In this document: piece after piece, positions 25,106 through 36,371 of the stretch
Layout: every line of letters starts with the position of its first letter
How positions within the stretch are numbered: position 1 is the first letter of the stretch
DNA from: Cladopsammia gracilis
Taxonomy: Eukaryota > Cnidaria > Anthozoa > Scleractinia > Dendrophylliidae
Reading direction: 5' to 3'
DNA length: 64,000 nt
NCBI GenBank assembly: GCA_022457155.1
Contig: JAJGOT010000471.1
Location: 282,001-346,000 of the forward strand
The notes under the pieces: generated by a model
What the model saw: only the letters and a program-made list of their open reading frames with translations
Told to the model about the DNA's origin: nothing
Databases searched by the model: none
Made by a program: the position numbers and the translations under genes

Positions 25106-28100
25106 GAGGGGGTTGGGTGATCTTGTCTGCTAAAACAGCAAACCCTCAAGTCGGGCTTTGCAGTTGCAGGGTATTTTTCCAAGAGAGTTCTCCCCTAAGG
25201 ATATTTAGACTTACGGTGGAAGTGGTACGCCCCGGGCAGTGATGACACCCCTGGGAATTTCCACTGCTCTTGGGGGAGGTCGGTACTCGGAGGTCTGTTT
25301 TAGATCATCGTACAAATCGCTGACGATGCGCACGGATAAAAACCTCAGAATATGAAATTCCATGCCGTCCTCAGTCTCGAACGTCATTACGCCGGGAACA
25401 TAGGAATATCCAAACTCCCTGCGCCGTTTGCAGCCAATCCTGAACCTCCTCTGACAACCTGTATATATTAATTAAAACTGATTCGTGTCAAAGTAGCTAC
25501 TAGGTCTTGCGCGCAAAACTGAGTGCCCTAGAGTTTGAGGGCCGGTTATTTAAACGAAGTTTAAACAGTGTTTAACAAAACCGCGGTCTAAAACCAATTC
25601 CAAACTGGCCAACCCTTATATTTAAATGTTATTCACTGTAAACTGTGTCCAGAAGGCGTGTAGCACAGACTAGAAAAATATCCAGTACTTAAAATGACGC
25701 ACTTATACTGAAAAAGATGTGGAGGTCCATTAATTATCTTAAACCTGCGGTCTAATAAGTCAGACTTCGTTTAAACAATCGGCCCTTAATGGCTGCGGAA
25801 ACCTCTAATACTCATTACACTCGTTTCTCAGTAGACAGTTAGAACATATTTGAGGGACTGGATCCTTTGATAAGATCCCTACACCTGCTACAGTATGGCT
25901 GAATAGGCTTCATGGACAGTTGTTGCGAAGAAACAAAAAATCACCATGCAGGCGGCTTCTTAGAGGTGATCTCGCCAACTGTAAATTAGGCTTAGCCCAA
26001 AAAAAGCCAAAAAAAAACAGTCAATCAAAATCCGGGGGGGGGGGGGGGGGGCTCCAATATAAAAACGACTGAGGTGCTCGTCGTACCGTTTAGGGTTCAA
26101 AATTTGTAGATTAGTACCGCTTAGGCGGCTAAAATCTAAAATGACCACCGTTATTGTTGTCGCGGTATCTTTTAGGGTCTTGAGCCGAAAAAATTGGAGG
26201 GGGGAGAGAGGGTGGTTAAAATGGCGTCGAAACAGAGGAAAGCTGAATTCAATCCGGCTACTACACAGGACACCCAACACAAGATTAGGATTGCGCGAAC
26301 TGACGCAATAAAGATTAACTGAGCTAATATGAATTACCTGGCTGAAGATTACCCTCGTGTCCAATGCGTGCTATTTCCGAGTAATCAAAGAAATTCACGC
26401 TCCACATTAAAGTGATGTGTTGCAAGGTGATTGTCTCATCACTTGTGTTCTCTATGATCAACACAATCTGTCCGTACGTTCCGCTCTCTACTCTCAATTC
26501 AACAACGCCACTTTCATCTCCAGGGGGGTTTGAAGAGACTTTTATGCCGTGTTTGTCGAAGACAAGTTCTGGCCTATTGAATAAGGGATAAACAGATACA
26601 TGTATATTTCAATAGGCTATTTTCGAGTATTTCAATAAGCGGACTTGTATGAAGGTACAAAACCATTCATATATAAAAGTTTTATTTGCAGGTGAATGAA
26701 TACGCCGTGTACCTGGTCCGGCTCGCTTCTGAAAACGATGAGCAGACAGTTCATAACTGGCCTTATAGTTACGTAGTCAACTTCCGACTTACTGACATCT
26801 CGCTATGACAGAAACAGCTAGGTTGCGGGCAGAAAATTTCACTATGAAAAGCTATGACATGATCACACACTTTTGCGAACGAACGACGTACGTACGGATG
26901 CTTCATTAATTTGGTACAAACTGAGACATGCATGGCAATTAATTTATTGTTTTGACTCTGAGCGCAAACATGACAGTTGCATGATCCTTTCGTATTTTCT
27001 GTTCTTTGGTACTTGCCAACTTCAGAAGCCGGGTATATTCAGGTTCAGTTTATTTAATATTTCACAGTACAGATCACTTTAAATGTAATAAGGCTTTCAG
27101 CAAATAAAGAAATAAAGAAGGTCAAACCATGCTTTCAGAAATCATGATGGGCATTAAAGTATTTTCAAATTCCTGACGTCTTCTATATGACAATGTTGTA
27201 AGACATTAGCCTTATGTATCTGCTTTCTGTATCATAAAAATGAAGCGCACAACAAGCTTAGAACAAACTAAAATGAGCCGAGTTTTGAAAACTTTCTATT
27301 TGATTGTTTTTACCAAAATCACTTGTCTACTATAAGGGCTGACAGAAAATGTCTTCGCAGAGTCATAGGTCAGTTACTACAGTGAAACCCTAACTTGGGG
27401 ACACCTCCATTGATGGGACACCTCTATTGATGGGACACCTCCATTGAGGGGAAACCTCCATTGATGGGACACCTCCATTGATGGGACACCTCCATTGAGG
27501 GGAAACCTCCATTGATGGGACACCTCCATTGATGGGACACCTCTATTGATGGGACACCTCCATTGAGGGGAAACCTCCATTGATGAGACATCTCCATTGA
27601 GGGGACACCTCCATTGATGGGACACCTCCATTGAGGGGAAACCTCCATTGATGGGACACCTCCATTGATGGGACACCTCCATTGATGGGACACCTCCATT
27701 GAGGGGACACCTCCATTGATGGAACACCTCCATTGATGGGACACCTCCATCGAGGGGACACTTCCATTGATAGGACACCTCCATTGAGGGGACACCTCCA
27801 TTGATGGGACACCTCCATCGAGGGGACACTTCCATTGATAGGACACCTCCATTGATGGGACACCTCCATTGATGGGACACCTCCATTGATGGGACACCTC
27901 CATTGATGGGACACCTCCATTGATGGGACACCTCCATTGAGGGGACACCTCCATTGATGGGACACCTCCATTGAGGGGACACTTCCATTAAAGGGACACC
28001 TCTATTAAGGGGACACCTCTCCTGGTCCCGATGGCGTCTCCATAATGGAGGTTCCACTGTTTAAAAGTTCTTAGCTTTGTCGTGAGGAACGCGGGATGCC

Positions 28101-29106
28101 GGAAGAACACGATAACGGATTATAAGTTAGGAGCCCAAGGCGAGTGATTTACAAGCTTTTCGAGTGTTATGCCAATATCTCAAGATCTCCCAAGTGGTTT
28201 ATTGCACTGATAAACCATAGAAATGTTACTGGTATAACTGTTCCCATGCAAAAGTTTTTTATAATTGACCAATCAGAGCGCCATGCGCATTATCTTCAGT
28301 TATTGTATAAACCCTGATAAATTAAACAGCCTCAGTTTTTTCGGTAGTCAATCCGAGATGTCAGCAGCTATTAATCCGATCAATGTTCTGAAGACTGAAA
28401 TCCGTTGTTTCAGTTTTTGTTGTAGTTTGAGCTCGTTTCAGCTTTAAAATGACAGATCATTGAACATTACGCTTAAAAGTTCCATTTTCAAACGAACGTG
28501 ACTGTGCTAAAACATATGCGAAATTTGGGAATCTTAGAACCCAAAAACTGATCTGTAAGAAGACATTACATTAATACGATTATTTTAATCAAAAGTGTGC
28601 AGTACTTACTTCTCCAATGATTTTCGAATCTTTTTAAGGATGTGTTGTTGGCGATGCTTCACGCCTGCCATGTGAGTGCTATATGCGGTTGCATTTCCTA
28701 GACTCCGTTTACAAACTTTGCAGTGAAAAGCGCCATGCCTTAAAGCGCTGAAGAAATCATCTTCGTCTTCACTCGATTCGAGATCCTCGGGCCCATCCGC
28801 CGTTAAGAGCTGAAGAGCAGCCGTTTCTCCGCCTCCAAATATAATTCGATCTTGAAGTTGTTGACACAGGTTTAGATGATAAGTGAGAGTGTTGAGAAGT
28901 TTTGAGAAAGACATACCCAGTGTATGGTACAACCTACAAAATTCTTCTTGATAGATTTGCCTTAATTCGTGTACAAACATGTCTTCTTTGCGATTTTCGT
29001 CTTCCAAAAACTTCATAAACGTCTTTGCTATAATTTTTTCCTGGTCGATGCTTCTGCGATCTCCCGCTCCTCTTGGTCTTCTCGGCCTTTGACGGAAACG
29101 AAACAT
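11213..29106 (-). CDS. MOV10: MOV10-family RNA helicase, 17 coding exons, 1,022 aa
   Basis: Superfamily 1 (Upf1-like) ATP-dependent RNA helicase acting in RNA silencing, RNA decay and retroelement restriction (known for MOV10). Coding exons in transcript order: 28610-29106, 26338-26573, 25215-25458, 23541-23645, 23022-23184, 21610-21755, 20074-20244, 19832-19976, 18730-18891, 18395-18507, 17351-17556, 16099-16282, 15442-15673, 14628-14816, 13113-13201, 11901-12016, 11213-11283. All junctions are GT-AG, phases fit throughout, and the total is 3,069 nt. A U1-type zinc finger (C129, C132, H145, H151) lies in exon 1. Helicase motifs: GPPGTGKT 553-560, DEAG 678-681, GDPKQLGP 710-717, NYRSH 763-767, EEFQGQE 893-899, RFNVAITRA 932-940. 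The C-terminus PEWTRHE parallels the PEW ending of vertebrate MOV10 (1,003 aa in human). Start ATG at 29106 opens exon 1. LHVEELQM and the adjacent words favour MOV10 over MOV10L1. The gene appears intact. Confidence 0.95.
12493..12905. mobile_element. Poly-G/C-ended foldback element in MOV10 intron
   Basis: Begins with a run of about a dozen G followed by a pyrimidine-poor stretch containing GGGGATGCTCCGCCCC, and ends with the inverted counterpart (GGGCGAAACATCCCC ... CCCC). The interior repeats TACCCTTTCATATA words. It sits in the intron between exons 15 and 16 and belongs to the same broad class as the elements at 21838, 23690, 26029 and 59246. Confidence 0.65.
16567..16756. mobile_element. 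MITE, 190 bp, TIR AATAGGCCATTTGCACGATG
   Basis: The left terminus AATAGGCCATTTGCACGATG is matched by its reverse complement at the right end (CATCGTGCAAATGGCCTATT). No coding capacity. It lies in the MOV10 intron between exons 11 and 12. Confidence 0.85.
18003..18130 (+). mobile_element. tRNA-related SINE in MOV10 intron
   Basis: Contains a polymerase III A-box-like word (TGGTACAGTGG) and, about 45 bp on, a B box (GGTTCAATCC) spaced as in a tRNA gene, followed by an unrelated body. It does not fold as a functional tRNA with a clear anticodon arm, so a SINE head is the better reading. The 3' limit is uncertain. Confidence 0.6.
18148..18267. mobile_element. Hairpin MITE, about 120 bp
   Basis: Arms of about 37 bp (AAGACCCAGTATTGTCCATT left, inverted at 18,227-18,265) separated by about 42 bp; near-perfect complementarity. 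It lies in the MOV10 intron between exons 10 and 11. Confidence 0.85.
21145..21444. mobile_element. Foldback element, arms about 59 bp, in MOV10 intron
   Basis: The left arm (starting TATACACCAAATTGAAG) and right arm (ending CTTCAATTTGGTGTATA) are inverted copies with several mismatches, both containing AGCATAAACCATGAACGATG or its complement. The loop of about 185 bp is non-coding. Confidence 0.8.
21838..22779. mobile_element. Poly-G/C-ended element carrying a nested insertion
   Basis: Left end CCCGGGGTGATTGTCGG and right end with ATATGGGAGTCTCCCCGGG match termini of the family defined at 59246-59390. The interior is interrupted by a TTAA-flanked element (22081-22732). Without it the host element would be about 290 bp. 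It lies in the MOV10 intron between exons 5 and 6. Confidence 0.65.
22081..22732. mobile_element. TTAA-flanked non-autonomous element, 652 bp
   Basis: Perfect 12-bp terminal inverted repeats GGACGTTCGCGC with TTAA directly outside each end (22077-22080, 22733-22736). TTAA targets are typical of piggyBac and Kolobok transposons. The interior is non-coding. It is nested inside the element at 21838-22779. Confidence 0.8.
23363..23479 (-). other. Possible cryptic or poison exon of MOV10
   Basis: A 117-nt minus-strand segment with a good acceptor (CTTTCAG) and donor (ACA/GTAAAG) lies between MOV10 exons 4 and 5. One frame is open for 39 codons, but that frame does not match the phase left by exon 4; in the matching phase it meets TGA after about 15 codons. 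Exons 4 and 5 join in frame without it. It could be a cassette that triggers decay when included, a decayed former exon, or chance. Confidence 0.35.
23690..24355. mobile_element. Poly-C/G-ended element with nested palindrome
   Basis: The left end has a C run then GGGGTGACTCCCATATA; the right end has CACCCCCCGTCATTTCTATA then AGGAGTCCC, inverted relative to it. A second inverted-repeat pair lies inside (23825-24191). Located in the MOV10 intron between exons 3 and 4, immediately next to exon 4. Confidence 0.65.
23825..24191. mobile_element. Foldback element nested in 23690-24355
   Basis: Arms of about 75 bp at 23,825-23,903 and 24,116-24,191 are inverted copies sharing GGGCACAGAAGGCTAAAAA, ATTCCGT and ACAAAATGGC. 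The spacer of about 210 bp is non-coding. Confidence 0.7.
25067..25104 (+). repeat. Poly-G tract, about 36 nt
   Basis: An almost uninterrupted G run in the MOV10 intron just below exon 3. Such tracts are error-prone in sequencing and can form quadruplexes; length is therefore uncertain. It may be a leftover end of the poly-G element family. Confidence 0.7.
26029..26200. mobile_element. Poly-G-ended element, one end recognised
   Basis: G run followed by CTCCAATATAAAAACGACTG and GGTGCTCGTCGTACC, the terminus seen at 59246. It continues with AAAATGACCACCGTTA and GAGCCGAAAAA, words shared with the element at 52107. The second terminus is not clear. Confidence 0.6.
27379..28060. repeat. 17-bp minisatellite inside short TIRs
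   Basis: About 36 tandem copies of a 17-bp unit (GGACACCTCCATTGATG and variants with GAGG for GATG) fill 27,399-28,020. The array is bounded by ACAGTGAAACC on the left and GGTTCCACTGT on the right, which are inverted copies with one mismatch, so the array appears to be the body of a transposable element. Because 17 is not a multiple of three and the unit has no stop on the minus strand, all three minus frames stay open and produce false proteins of up to 226 residues. It lies in MOV10 intron 1. Confidence 0.85.
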
Positions 29107-31128
29107 GTTGACAAAAACGGCCTGGAAAGAAAATGGCCATTAACAGTCTTCAAACCAAAGCGAAAAAGCGCCAACCATTGAAACTAAACAAATTATAATA
29201 TAGTTTATTATAAACTGTAATGCACTCTGAACTGGGACTTGAGGTTCTTGTTTTTTTGTCAATTTGAGCCTGAAAACGTTTTCAGCATACCGAAAGAATC
29301 CACAAGTAAGAACCCCGTGTTTAAGAACCTGTTAGGCTAAGATTGGCCAGTTAGACCTCTATACAAGAACCTGTTTAGCCTAAAATTTGAAACAGGTTCT
29401 TATTTTCTAAAATGTACATAAAAAATGTGTACAGTGCACTTTTTCTTACTATAGTCAATTTTACATAAATACTTACTTGGTATGCAGATTTTATATAAGG
29501 AATAGGCTGAATACCACCAAATTCTATTAGAACTTAAATAGCCTAAATTTGTGCTAATTACCCGTTATGTAAGAACCTGTTTAGGCTAACTTGGAAAACG
29601 AGGTTCTTATCTAGAGTGCTTTTCTTCAAACCGTGAAATAGTTTCTAAGCTAGTAGGAACTAGTAGGCACTATTAGACACGAACTCCATTGTTTTATTTT
29701 GTTTAGGTTTTACTAAATTTGGCTAATTTTGAATAATTGCTAGATATTGTTTCACGGTCTTAGTAAAATCACTCTACTTGCGGGTTTTTACTGTATTCTT
29801 AGGATAAATTGAATAGTTCGCATAGTTCTGCATAAGAAGAAGAAATATAGGCGAAGTTCTATAAGTTTGCCAATTATTAGACATGTGGCTTGCTATTATA
29901 TAAATGGAAAAAGACTTGTATACGTTTTTTAACTCGTTGTTATTATGGGAAATAGAGACATTCTAGCTTGGGCACGTTCTTGGCACGTTCTTAAACTTTT
30001 GGCCAATCTCAGCCTAGTCAACGTTCTTATGAAAAAAGGTTCTTATCTAAAAAATGATTGTAAAGAGAAACAATCAGCATCACTTATGAGGAGAACCTTC
30101 ACGACCTCAGAGAAAGTTATTAGATATACATAAGTCGATCGACTCTAGGATTTATTTTACGGCCTTGAAGAGGGTTGATTTGACGTCGTTAAAAAGGGTT
30201 TTTTTATCAAAAGCAGGCCTATAGCTTTCGACAGAGATATTGCATAATTTGTCCTTAACTGAAATTATAGAGTTGTCAATTCTATCATTATCGGTGAACA
30301 ATAAATCAATTTTGTGGCATTTGGGTTCCACAATATAATAATCAAAAAGGCTTCTCTGATTATGCTTATGTCATAATAGGTTGATTTTAGAGTAGATATT
30401 GCACCCCCAATTTTTTTTTTTTTTTTTTTTTGGGGGGGGGGGGGGGACAAAACTTGCTAAATAATAATGATCTGATAATTGTCAGTGTTATTCAGAAGGT
30501 TATATAATAGATTAAAATAACCCTTTGGACTGAAGGAATATAAATTGAATTTAACGCAGTCGACAAAGCTTTCATTGACACATGTAACACCAAGCATTGT
30601 TATATGAGAATGAAGCACGGATCAATAATTTCTACGAATTGCTTCCTCTTCCATTTAGGGATTACAAAAGTGCTTTTAGCCTTCGTAAAACTCCATGACT
30701 ATCATTTAATTAACTGAGGAAAATATATGTAAGCGAGGAGTATATCGTCAGCTGAGATTTAAGAAGAAAGTTAAGGGATTAGTGAAAAGCAAAACAATCG
30801 GTAACAGCCGATGCTAAGGCTGAGTGAATCCTCAAAGTTAACAGTTGAATTGAGTCTAATTGTTTTTAAGTGTTCGCCTACAGATTGAGGGCATTATCCG
30901 GCATAAAAAGGTAAAATAATACATCGCATACAAGCCAGAAGTTATCAGCTTTATATAATTAACCTAAACCTCGACTACAGATGTGAATTGATCATCATCT
31001 GATATACACTGCCCGAATCACATACCAATAGTTGTTTATTAGCAATTATCAAATCTCAGTGTCTGATCAGGTGTGAACGTTACAATCATTGCTCCGCAGA
31101 AAACAGAAGTAAACTCGCGAGTTCATTT
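29107..31128. other. Intergenic; short dispersed repeat words, no gene
   Basis: Upstream flank of MOV10, with an acceptor-like TTTCCAG near 29,121 that could end a 5'-UTR intron. From about 29,230 to 30,060 the word AGGTTCTTAT or its variants AAGAACCTGTTTAGGCTAA recurs in both orientations, suggesting an old repeat. A TTAGACAC...CCATTGT stretch near 29,680 recurs near 50,430. There is a T run then G run at 30,413-30,446. No exon is supported. Confidence 0.45.
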
Positions 31129-32087
31129 ATGTACCAGTCAATTCCAAGACCGCCCATCCCCCCCCCGGGCAACCCCCCGGGCATTTGACTTTTTTTAAAA
31201 AAAATTGTCAAATGCCCCACTATGTGGGCAGTTTATATAGTCAAATGCCCCACCGTGCAGGGCTTCACAGAGCGTCAAATGCCCCACCGTCCAGGCAAGG
31301 AGGGATTAAAGTAACTAGTTACAGTGGATTTCAGCTTACTTTGGCCTCGCCATTTGCCAAGTTCGTTGGCAAATTTGATACTACGTTGCGAAGTTGTCAA
31401 TTACATTTGTCAGTTTGCCAACCAAACTTGCGAACTTTGAAACGAAGTTGGCAACTTCGGTGCCAACGAAGCCTGTATGTAAAGTCTGAAGTTGTTCTTA
31501 AACGCTATTTGTGAAGTCAAAACAATTTTTAGCCGATCTGGATGGTTTTCTTTAACATATTTAAAAAAAATAGACTTGCCAAGACAAATCTATAAACTGG
31601 TGCTGTTCGGATTGTTTTCGAGGTGAGATCACGTACGCTGTAAGATGCATGCCACTATTTCAGTTGTGGTTTTGAATTCGACCAACATATAAATCGTACA
31701 CATTATCTTTCATGTTCACTTTAAATATCTAAATCTTTGCTTGTGCTGTCGTCTGTTGTTTATATATCTCTTAGCTAGATTTAGTTGCAGCGAAAAAAAT
31801 AGAACGAACATATGTTTCGAAATACTAAATGTGAACAAAGATCTTACTTAGTCACTTTCGTTTTGTCCGTTGATAAAAAAAAAACGCAACAGACGTGGAA
31901 CCGGAAAGAATGGATTACGAAATCTTTCACCTTGCGACCGCTAACCAACGTTTTTGTTGAAGTCAAATGCCCGCCCCGTCGGGCCTCGTTTCATGTCAAA
32001 TGCCCCACTATGCGGAGCTAACCTCTCGTCAAATGCCCGGGGTATGCCCGGGGGGGGGATGGGCGGTCTTGGAATTGACTGGTACAT
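31129..32087. mobile_element. Inverted-repeat element, 959 bp
   Basis: Termini ATGTACCAGTCAATTCCAAG and its exact reverse complement continue inward for about 60 bp through GACCGCCCATCCCCCCC and CCCGGGCATTTGAC. Inside each end the word GTCAAATGCCCCAC is repeated two or three times. The centre (31,340-31,460) is rich in short inverted words (AGTTGGCAAC, TTGCCAA). No coding capacity; superfamily unknown. Confidence 0.85.
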
Positions 32088-34313
32088 TAACCAAGATTTG
32101 CCATGCAATTTGAACAGTGGTACCTTCAATACTCGCTTCTACTCCGTGTTTTTGATCAGCTGTTTATTTAAAATCTTTACTGAACGGGAACATTAAATCC
32201 ATTGGGCAAAGGCTTCACTGGCTATACTAAGAAAAGTGCCCAGTTCAAATTTCCTACTTTTAAGATTAAATATATGTAAGCATACTTTGACGTTTCCTCC
32301 ATGCCAGTCTCGGCTCAAAATTAATGGATTGCCAGCTACCGCTTGCATTTAATCATTACGCATGGAAGGCATATATAAACTGAAATAAATACCAAAGTCA
32401 GTGTACGGTCTACTGGCTCTCCAGAGGGTTTAAGGAGCATGTTCCTTCTTTCCTTGATTGCAAATTCGTCTTTCGTAAAGGTTCCCCAACATTCAGAACA
32501 TTAGTCGATTATAAAAGGCCGCGTTCGAACCAGGCGTATATTCCTCAAAACTTAGTCCCGAATTGTTTTCTCACCTTACGATTTTATGGCCTTGATTTTC
32601 AAAAACAACAAAATTTAAATCTTTGTTTAAACATTCTACACATAATGAAGTTTTTGTACCTGGGCGAAACATTTTTGTTTTCTGGCCAGTCAATATCAGT
32701 ATAACCCTCAATCAGTAAAAATCTTACAAAAATCTACTGACCAAAAATCATGACATCAATCAATTTCACTATAATATTTATATTCATCCTAGCACCAAGA
32801 GGAAAATAATTATTTTGACCCCTTCTTAGTTGAGATTCTAGAGACTGTGAAACGAAATACTAGCCGAGCATACATTTTGACGTGACATTAAAGAAAGCGA
32901 AACACCACAATTCGCAGTTTACTGAAAGTGGGAAACATATTTGTAAACCTAGAGGTCAACTGAGCAGTTGGTTTTTGACGATATAAAGCGAATATAAAGG
33001 ACTGAGTCTCACAGAAACTGCGTTTACTCAATTACTTGTAATGCTTACGAGATTGAACGAGAAACGAGTGGAGACACGAAACGAGGAAGTTGGGAGGAAG
33101 CGGGAACAATTCTGCCAAATTTGATTATTCCTGCACACCGTAGGTACTTTAAAGACTGTAAACTTCTCGTTAAAACCTACACGCTTCGATTCAAAGCACT
33201 TCTAAAAGCGAACTTGCTCAATATCGATAGCAACTTTTAGCGGATAATTTCCCGTGGATGATTCTGAGAAATCTTACACCGATTACAGTATGTCATTTCT
33301 CGGAAAAAGAAAATCGACACGAAGGCAACAGATGGACTTCACGCGTCGGTTTTATGTGTCTGACATTTGTAAAAAAGGAGCACGTCCGAATAAAGCTAAA
33401 CGCGTATCGCAATAATGGTTTCCGTCGATTGAAGATTAGCCTGTGATGCTGCTCCGCCGCCGCTAGGGGCCGCCGGCAGCGATGAGAGGCCGGCTGCCTT
33501 TGCAGGCTAATCGAAGGTTGGCTCAGCACAACAATACTGGTGAATGTGATCTGAAACATTTTTGTTCCTTACATGTAAATGAATATTTCTTTATAATATC
33601 ATGTTAATTTAAAGTACAGGATGTCCAAAAACTTACCTTAAATGCTGTTAATTACAAGAAGGTAGAGCAGAACGAGATGGCTACTCTTCTCAGTATTTTT
33701 AAACCAATGACGTCATTTTCCAAGAAACCAGCCTCATTTTGATGACTCACACAGCGCGCTTGTTGTTGATGTTTGGAACTTTTTGTCGCAATTAATTCGC
33801 GATTGTTTTCGCTGCTAGAGAACTTATTTGCACCGCTTTGAAAGTAAATACGGTGGAAAAAGAAAGATGTCATCGACAGTTTGCGAGTGAAAGTGCGAAC
33901 TTTCAAGTTTAAGGTGAGAACTGCAACAATGAATTTTTAAATGGCTAGCATGCATGATTCCAACCAGAGTAATTGAATTTTATATGTCAATATACTTTAC
34001 GCAAGAAGCCGTAAACGAAGGTTTTAAACAAAATCAGTTCACTTAAGTATATAATGTAATTTCAGCTCTGAATTTGGGTCAGTATTTTTAGATGAAACGG
34101 TCGTGAGTTTAAATTTTTATATTTGACTTCACAAACAACAGAGGCTACCCGCAACTTGTAACTTGTGTACAATAGTGCGTCCGGGGCCGTAACCAGTATA
34201 TTAAGGCATCCGAGGCAGTTGCCTCGATAAAAGGTTTCTGTTTATTTTGTTGTTAAATAGACAAATGATATAAATTAAAATGTTTCCAGAACCGATCGAA
34301 CCACACGACCTGC
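32088..34313. other. No gene recognised; one GC-rich hairpin
   Basis: AT-rich spacer of about 2.2 kb. A short GC-rich segment at 33,431-33,510 starts GATTAGCCTG and ends CAGGCTAATC, so it can fold; it also contains GCCGCCGGC. It may be a small MITE. No exon is supported. Confidence 0.45.
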
Positions 34314-35164
34314 GGTCCGTGCACGGTTCGTCCACTCAATATTTTTTATTTCTATTTTATATTCAACAACGGAAAAAGCCAATCCACAGGCTCATTTTCA
34401 GTTTTTTATTTGAAATTCTGCCAATACAGAGCCCGATTTTACCTAAAACAGATCGTTTTATTCAAGTTCAAACTAAAACCACTTAACCTAATTTATGTAC
34501 ATAAGAAAAACGTCAAAATCTCCCAAAATTGCTAAAATTTAAGAAATAATCGTCCCTTTAATTGTAAACTAAGATCAAAAAGCAAAACACAAAATCAAAG
34601 TCCGTTTTCTCGTTTTTCGTTTTAAGACCAAACTTAAACAAAAAACGAAAAACGCATATCAACTTCCGTTTTATCGTTTTTCGTTTTATGTACAAACTTA
34701 AACAACAAAACGAAAATCAACTTCCGTTTTGTCGTTTTTCGTTTTATGTCCAAACTTAAACGAAAAAAACGAAAATCAACTTCCGTTTTTTCGTTTTTCG
34801 TTTTATGTCCAAAATTAAACTAAAAAACGAAATAACGAAAATGGACTTCCGTTTTATCGTTTTTTCGTTTTATGTACAAACTAAAACGAAATTCAATTTT
34901 AAACTTGACGTTTTCGTTTCCTTATAGTCATACAGTATGGGAGGGAGGCGGGGGGGAGTGTAAGCATTTGTGACGTGTAGCACCGGAAATGGGGAGGCCA
35001 CTGTATTTCTTGGCGGGAATTTTGGAACTCGTGGCGAACCAAATACGCTTCGTATCTTACCAAGGATTGGCCAAACTAGCAGTTTGATTGGAATTTTGTT
35101 TTCACCACGTGAGTAGAACACCGAAAGAACAGAACGGTGTCCATCGTGTTTAGTACCTGCTAAC

Positions 35165-35278
35165 ATGGACGAGTTAAAACGAACTTTCATCCTCTTGCGC
35201 GAACAACAAAGGGTAACTTTCAACGAAGAAGATGTCACAAGTCACAGCAGGAACAACGGCATATCAGCAGTGTTTAAG
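35165..35278 (+). other. Open first-exon-like segment, left palindrome arm
   Basis: ATG at 35165 opens 38 codons (MDELKRTFILLREQQ..., ending SAVFK) that stop exactly at a strong donor AAG/GTGAGT. CCAAT boxes (GATTGGCCAAAC, GATTGG) lie 70-100 bp upstream. No following exon was identified, and I do not recognise the protein family. The copy on the opposite arm is also open. Whether this is a captured host exon, a transposon's own first exon or a chance frame cannot be settled from sequence. Confidence 0.4.
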
Positions 35279-36371
35279 GTGAGTAAACCATTTTGATATT
35301 GTCACAGCATCTCCCAAAATGTTGTCGATGAAAAGAAGGACAGGCAGTTTAACTTGTTACGTAGGAAATTTATGTTTTCCGTGTTACTTTAAAGAGGGAG
35401 TTTTATGTTAAGCGGGATTTCCTGATAAAATCCTGCTTTAGTACAACACATTTATTTAGCCGCAGGTAATACGCGAATTGAAAAGCGGCGGCATGCATTG
35501 TATGGATCTTGGCTGAGAAGATTTTTCAACTAAATTTTCAGTTGCAGTCACTGTCAAATTAAAATAGAACTACCTCAATGTATTTCAGTCGATATAACAG
35601 GCGTACATTTCCAACGAAGCAGAAAAATAAATAAATACCCGTTTAATTTTTCGTACTTGACATCGCGTGGCGTAGTTTTAGTCTTCAGTCGCGCAGTTTT
35701 CCGATTCCTTACCTTTTTACGCCAAAATTTGTAATATAGCGTGACCTGATTGTATAACGCACGCTGTGGTCTAAACTGAGCATAGTGCGACATATCGCGC
35801 TTCGTTGTCAAGCACAGGATAGATGAGAGTGAAATCATGGCGGCACAAGGGGCCCGTTGAAACGAAGTAGTCGCGATTTTAAATTTTCCATACAGTATCA
35901 TGCACTTTTGTATTCATACATTTTTACACATTTTTATGAATTTCGCCAAGGTGATTTTTTGACAATGTCGCATCGCCACGTGGGGAAAATCGTGTTTTAT
36001 ATAGCCAGCACGTGTCGTACAACCTCAATTTGACATTGAATTCGAGCTTATCAGAACAAAGGGTTCTCACGGGAAGTTTTTGAATCGTCAATGTTTATAG
36101 TTTTTTTGTTGCAGTATAAATTTAATTTGTCTCCCTTTATTGATGTATTTTTTTTCCGACTGAAATACATTGAGGTAGTTCTATTTTAATTTGACAGTGA
36201 CTGCAACTGAAAATTTAGTTGAAAAATCTTCTCAGCCAAGATCCATACAATGCATGCCGCCCCTTTTCAATTCGCGTATTACCTACGGCTAAATAAATGT
36301 GTTGTACTAAAGCAGGATTTTATAAGGACATTTTGGGAGATGCTGTGACAATATCAAAATGGTTTACTCAC

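Noticed and set aside
27377..28057. Three overlapping minus-strand frames of 142-226 residues
   Set aside because: They are translations of the 17-bp minisatellite in three frames and have no independent coding evidence.
33431..33510. GC-rich hairpin as an RNA gene
   Set aside because: Folds by its short ends only and lacks tRNA or snRNA signatures; noted as a possible small MITE.
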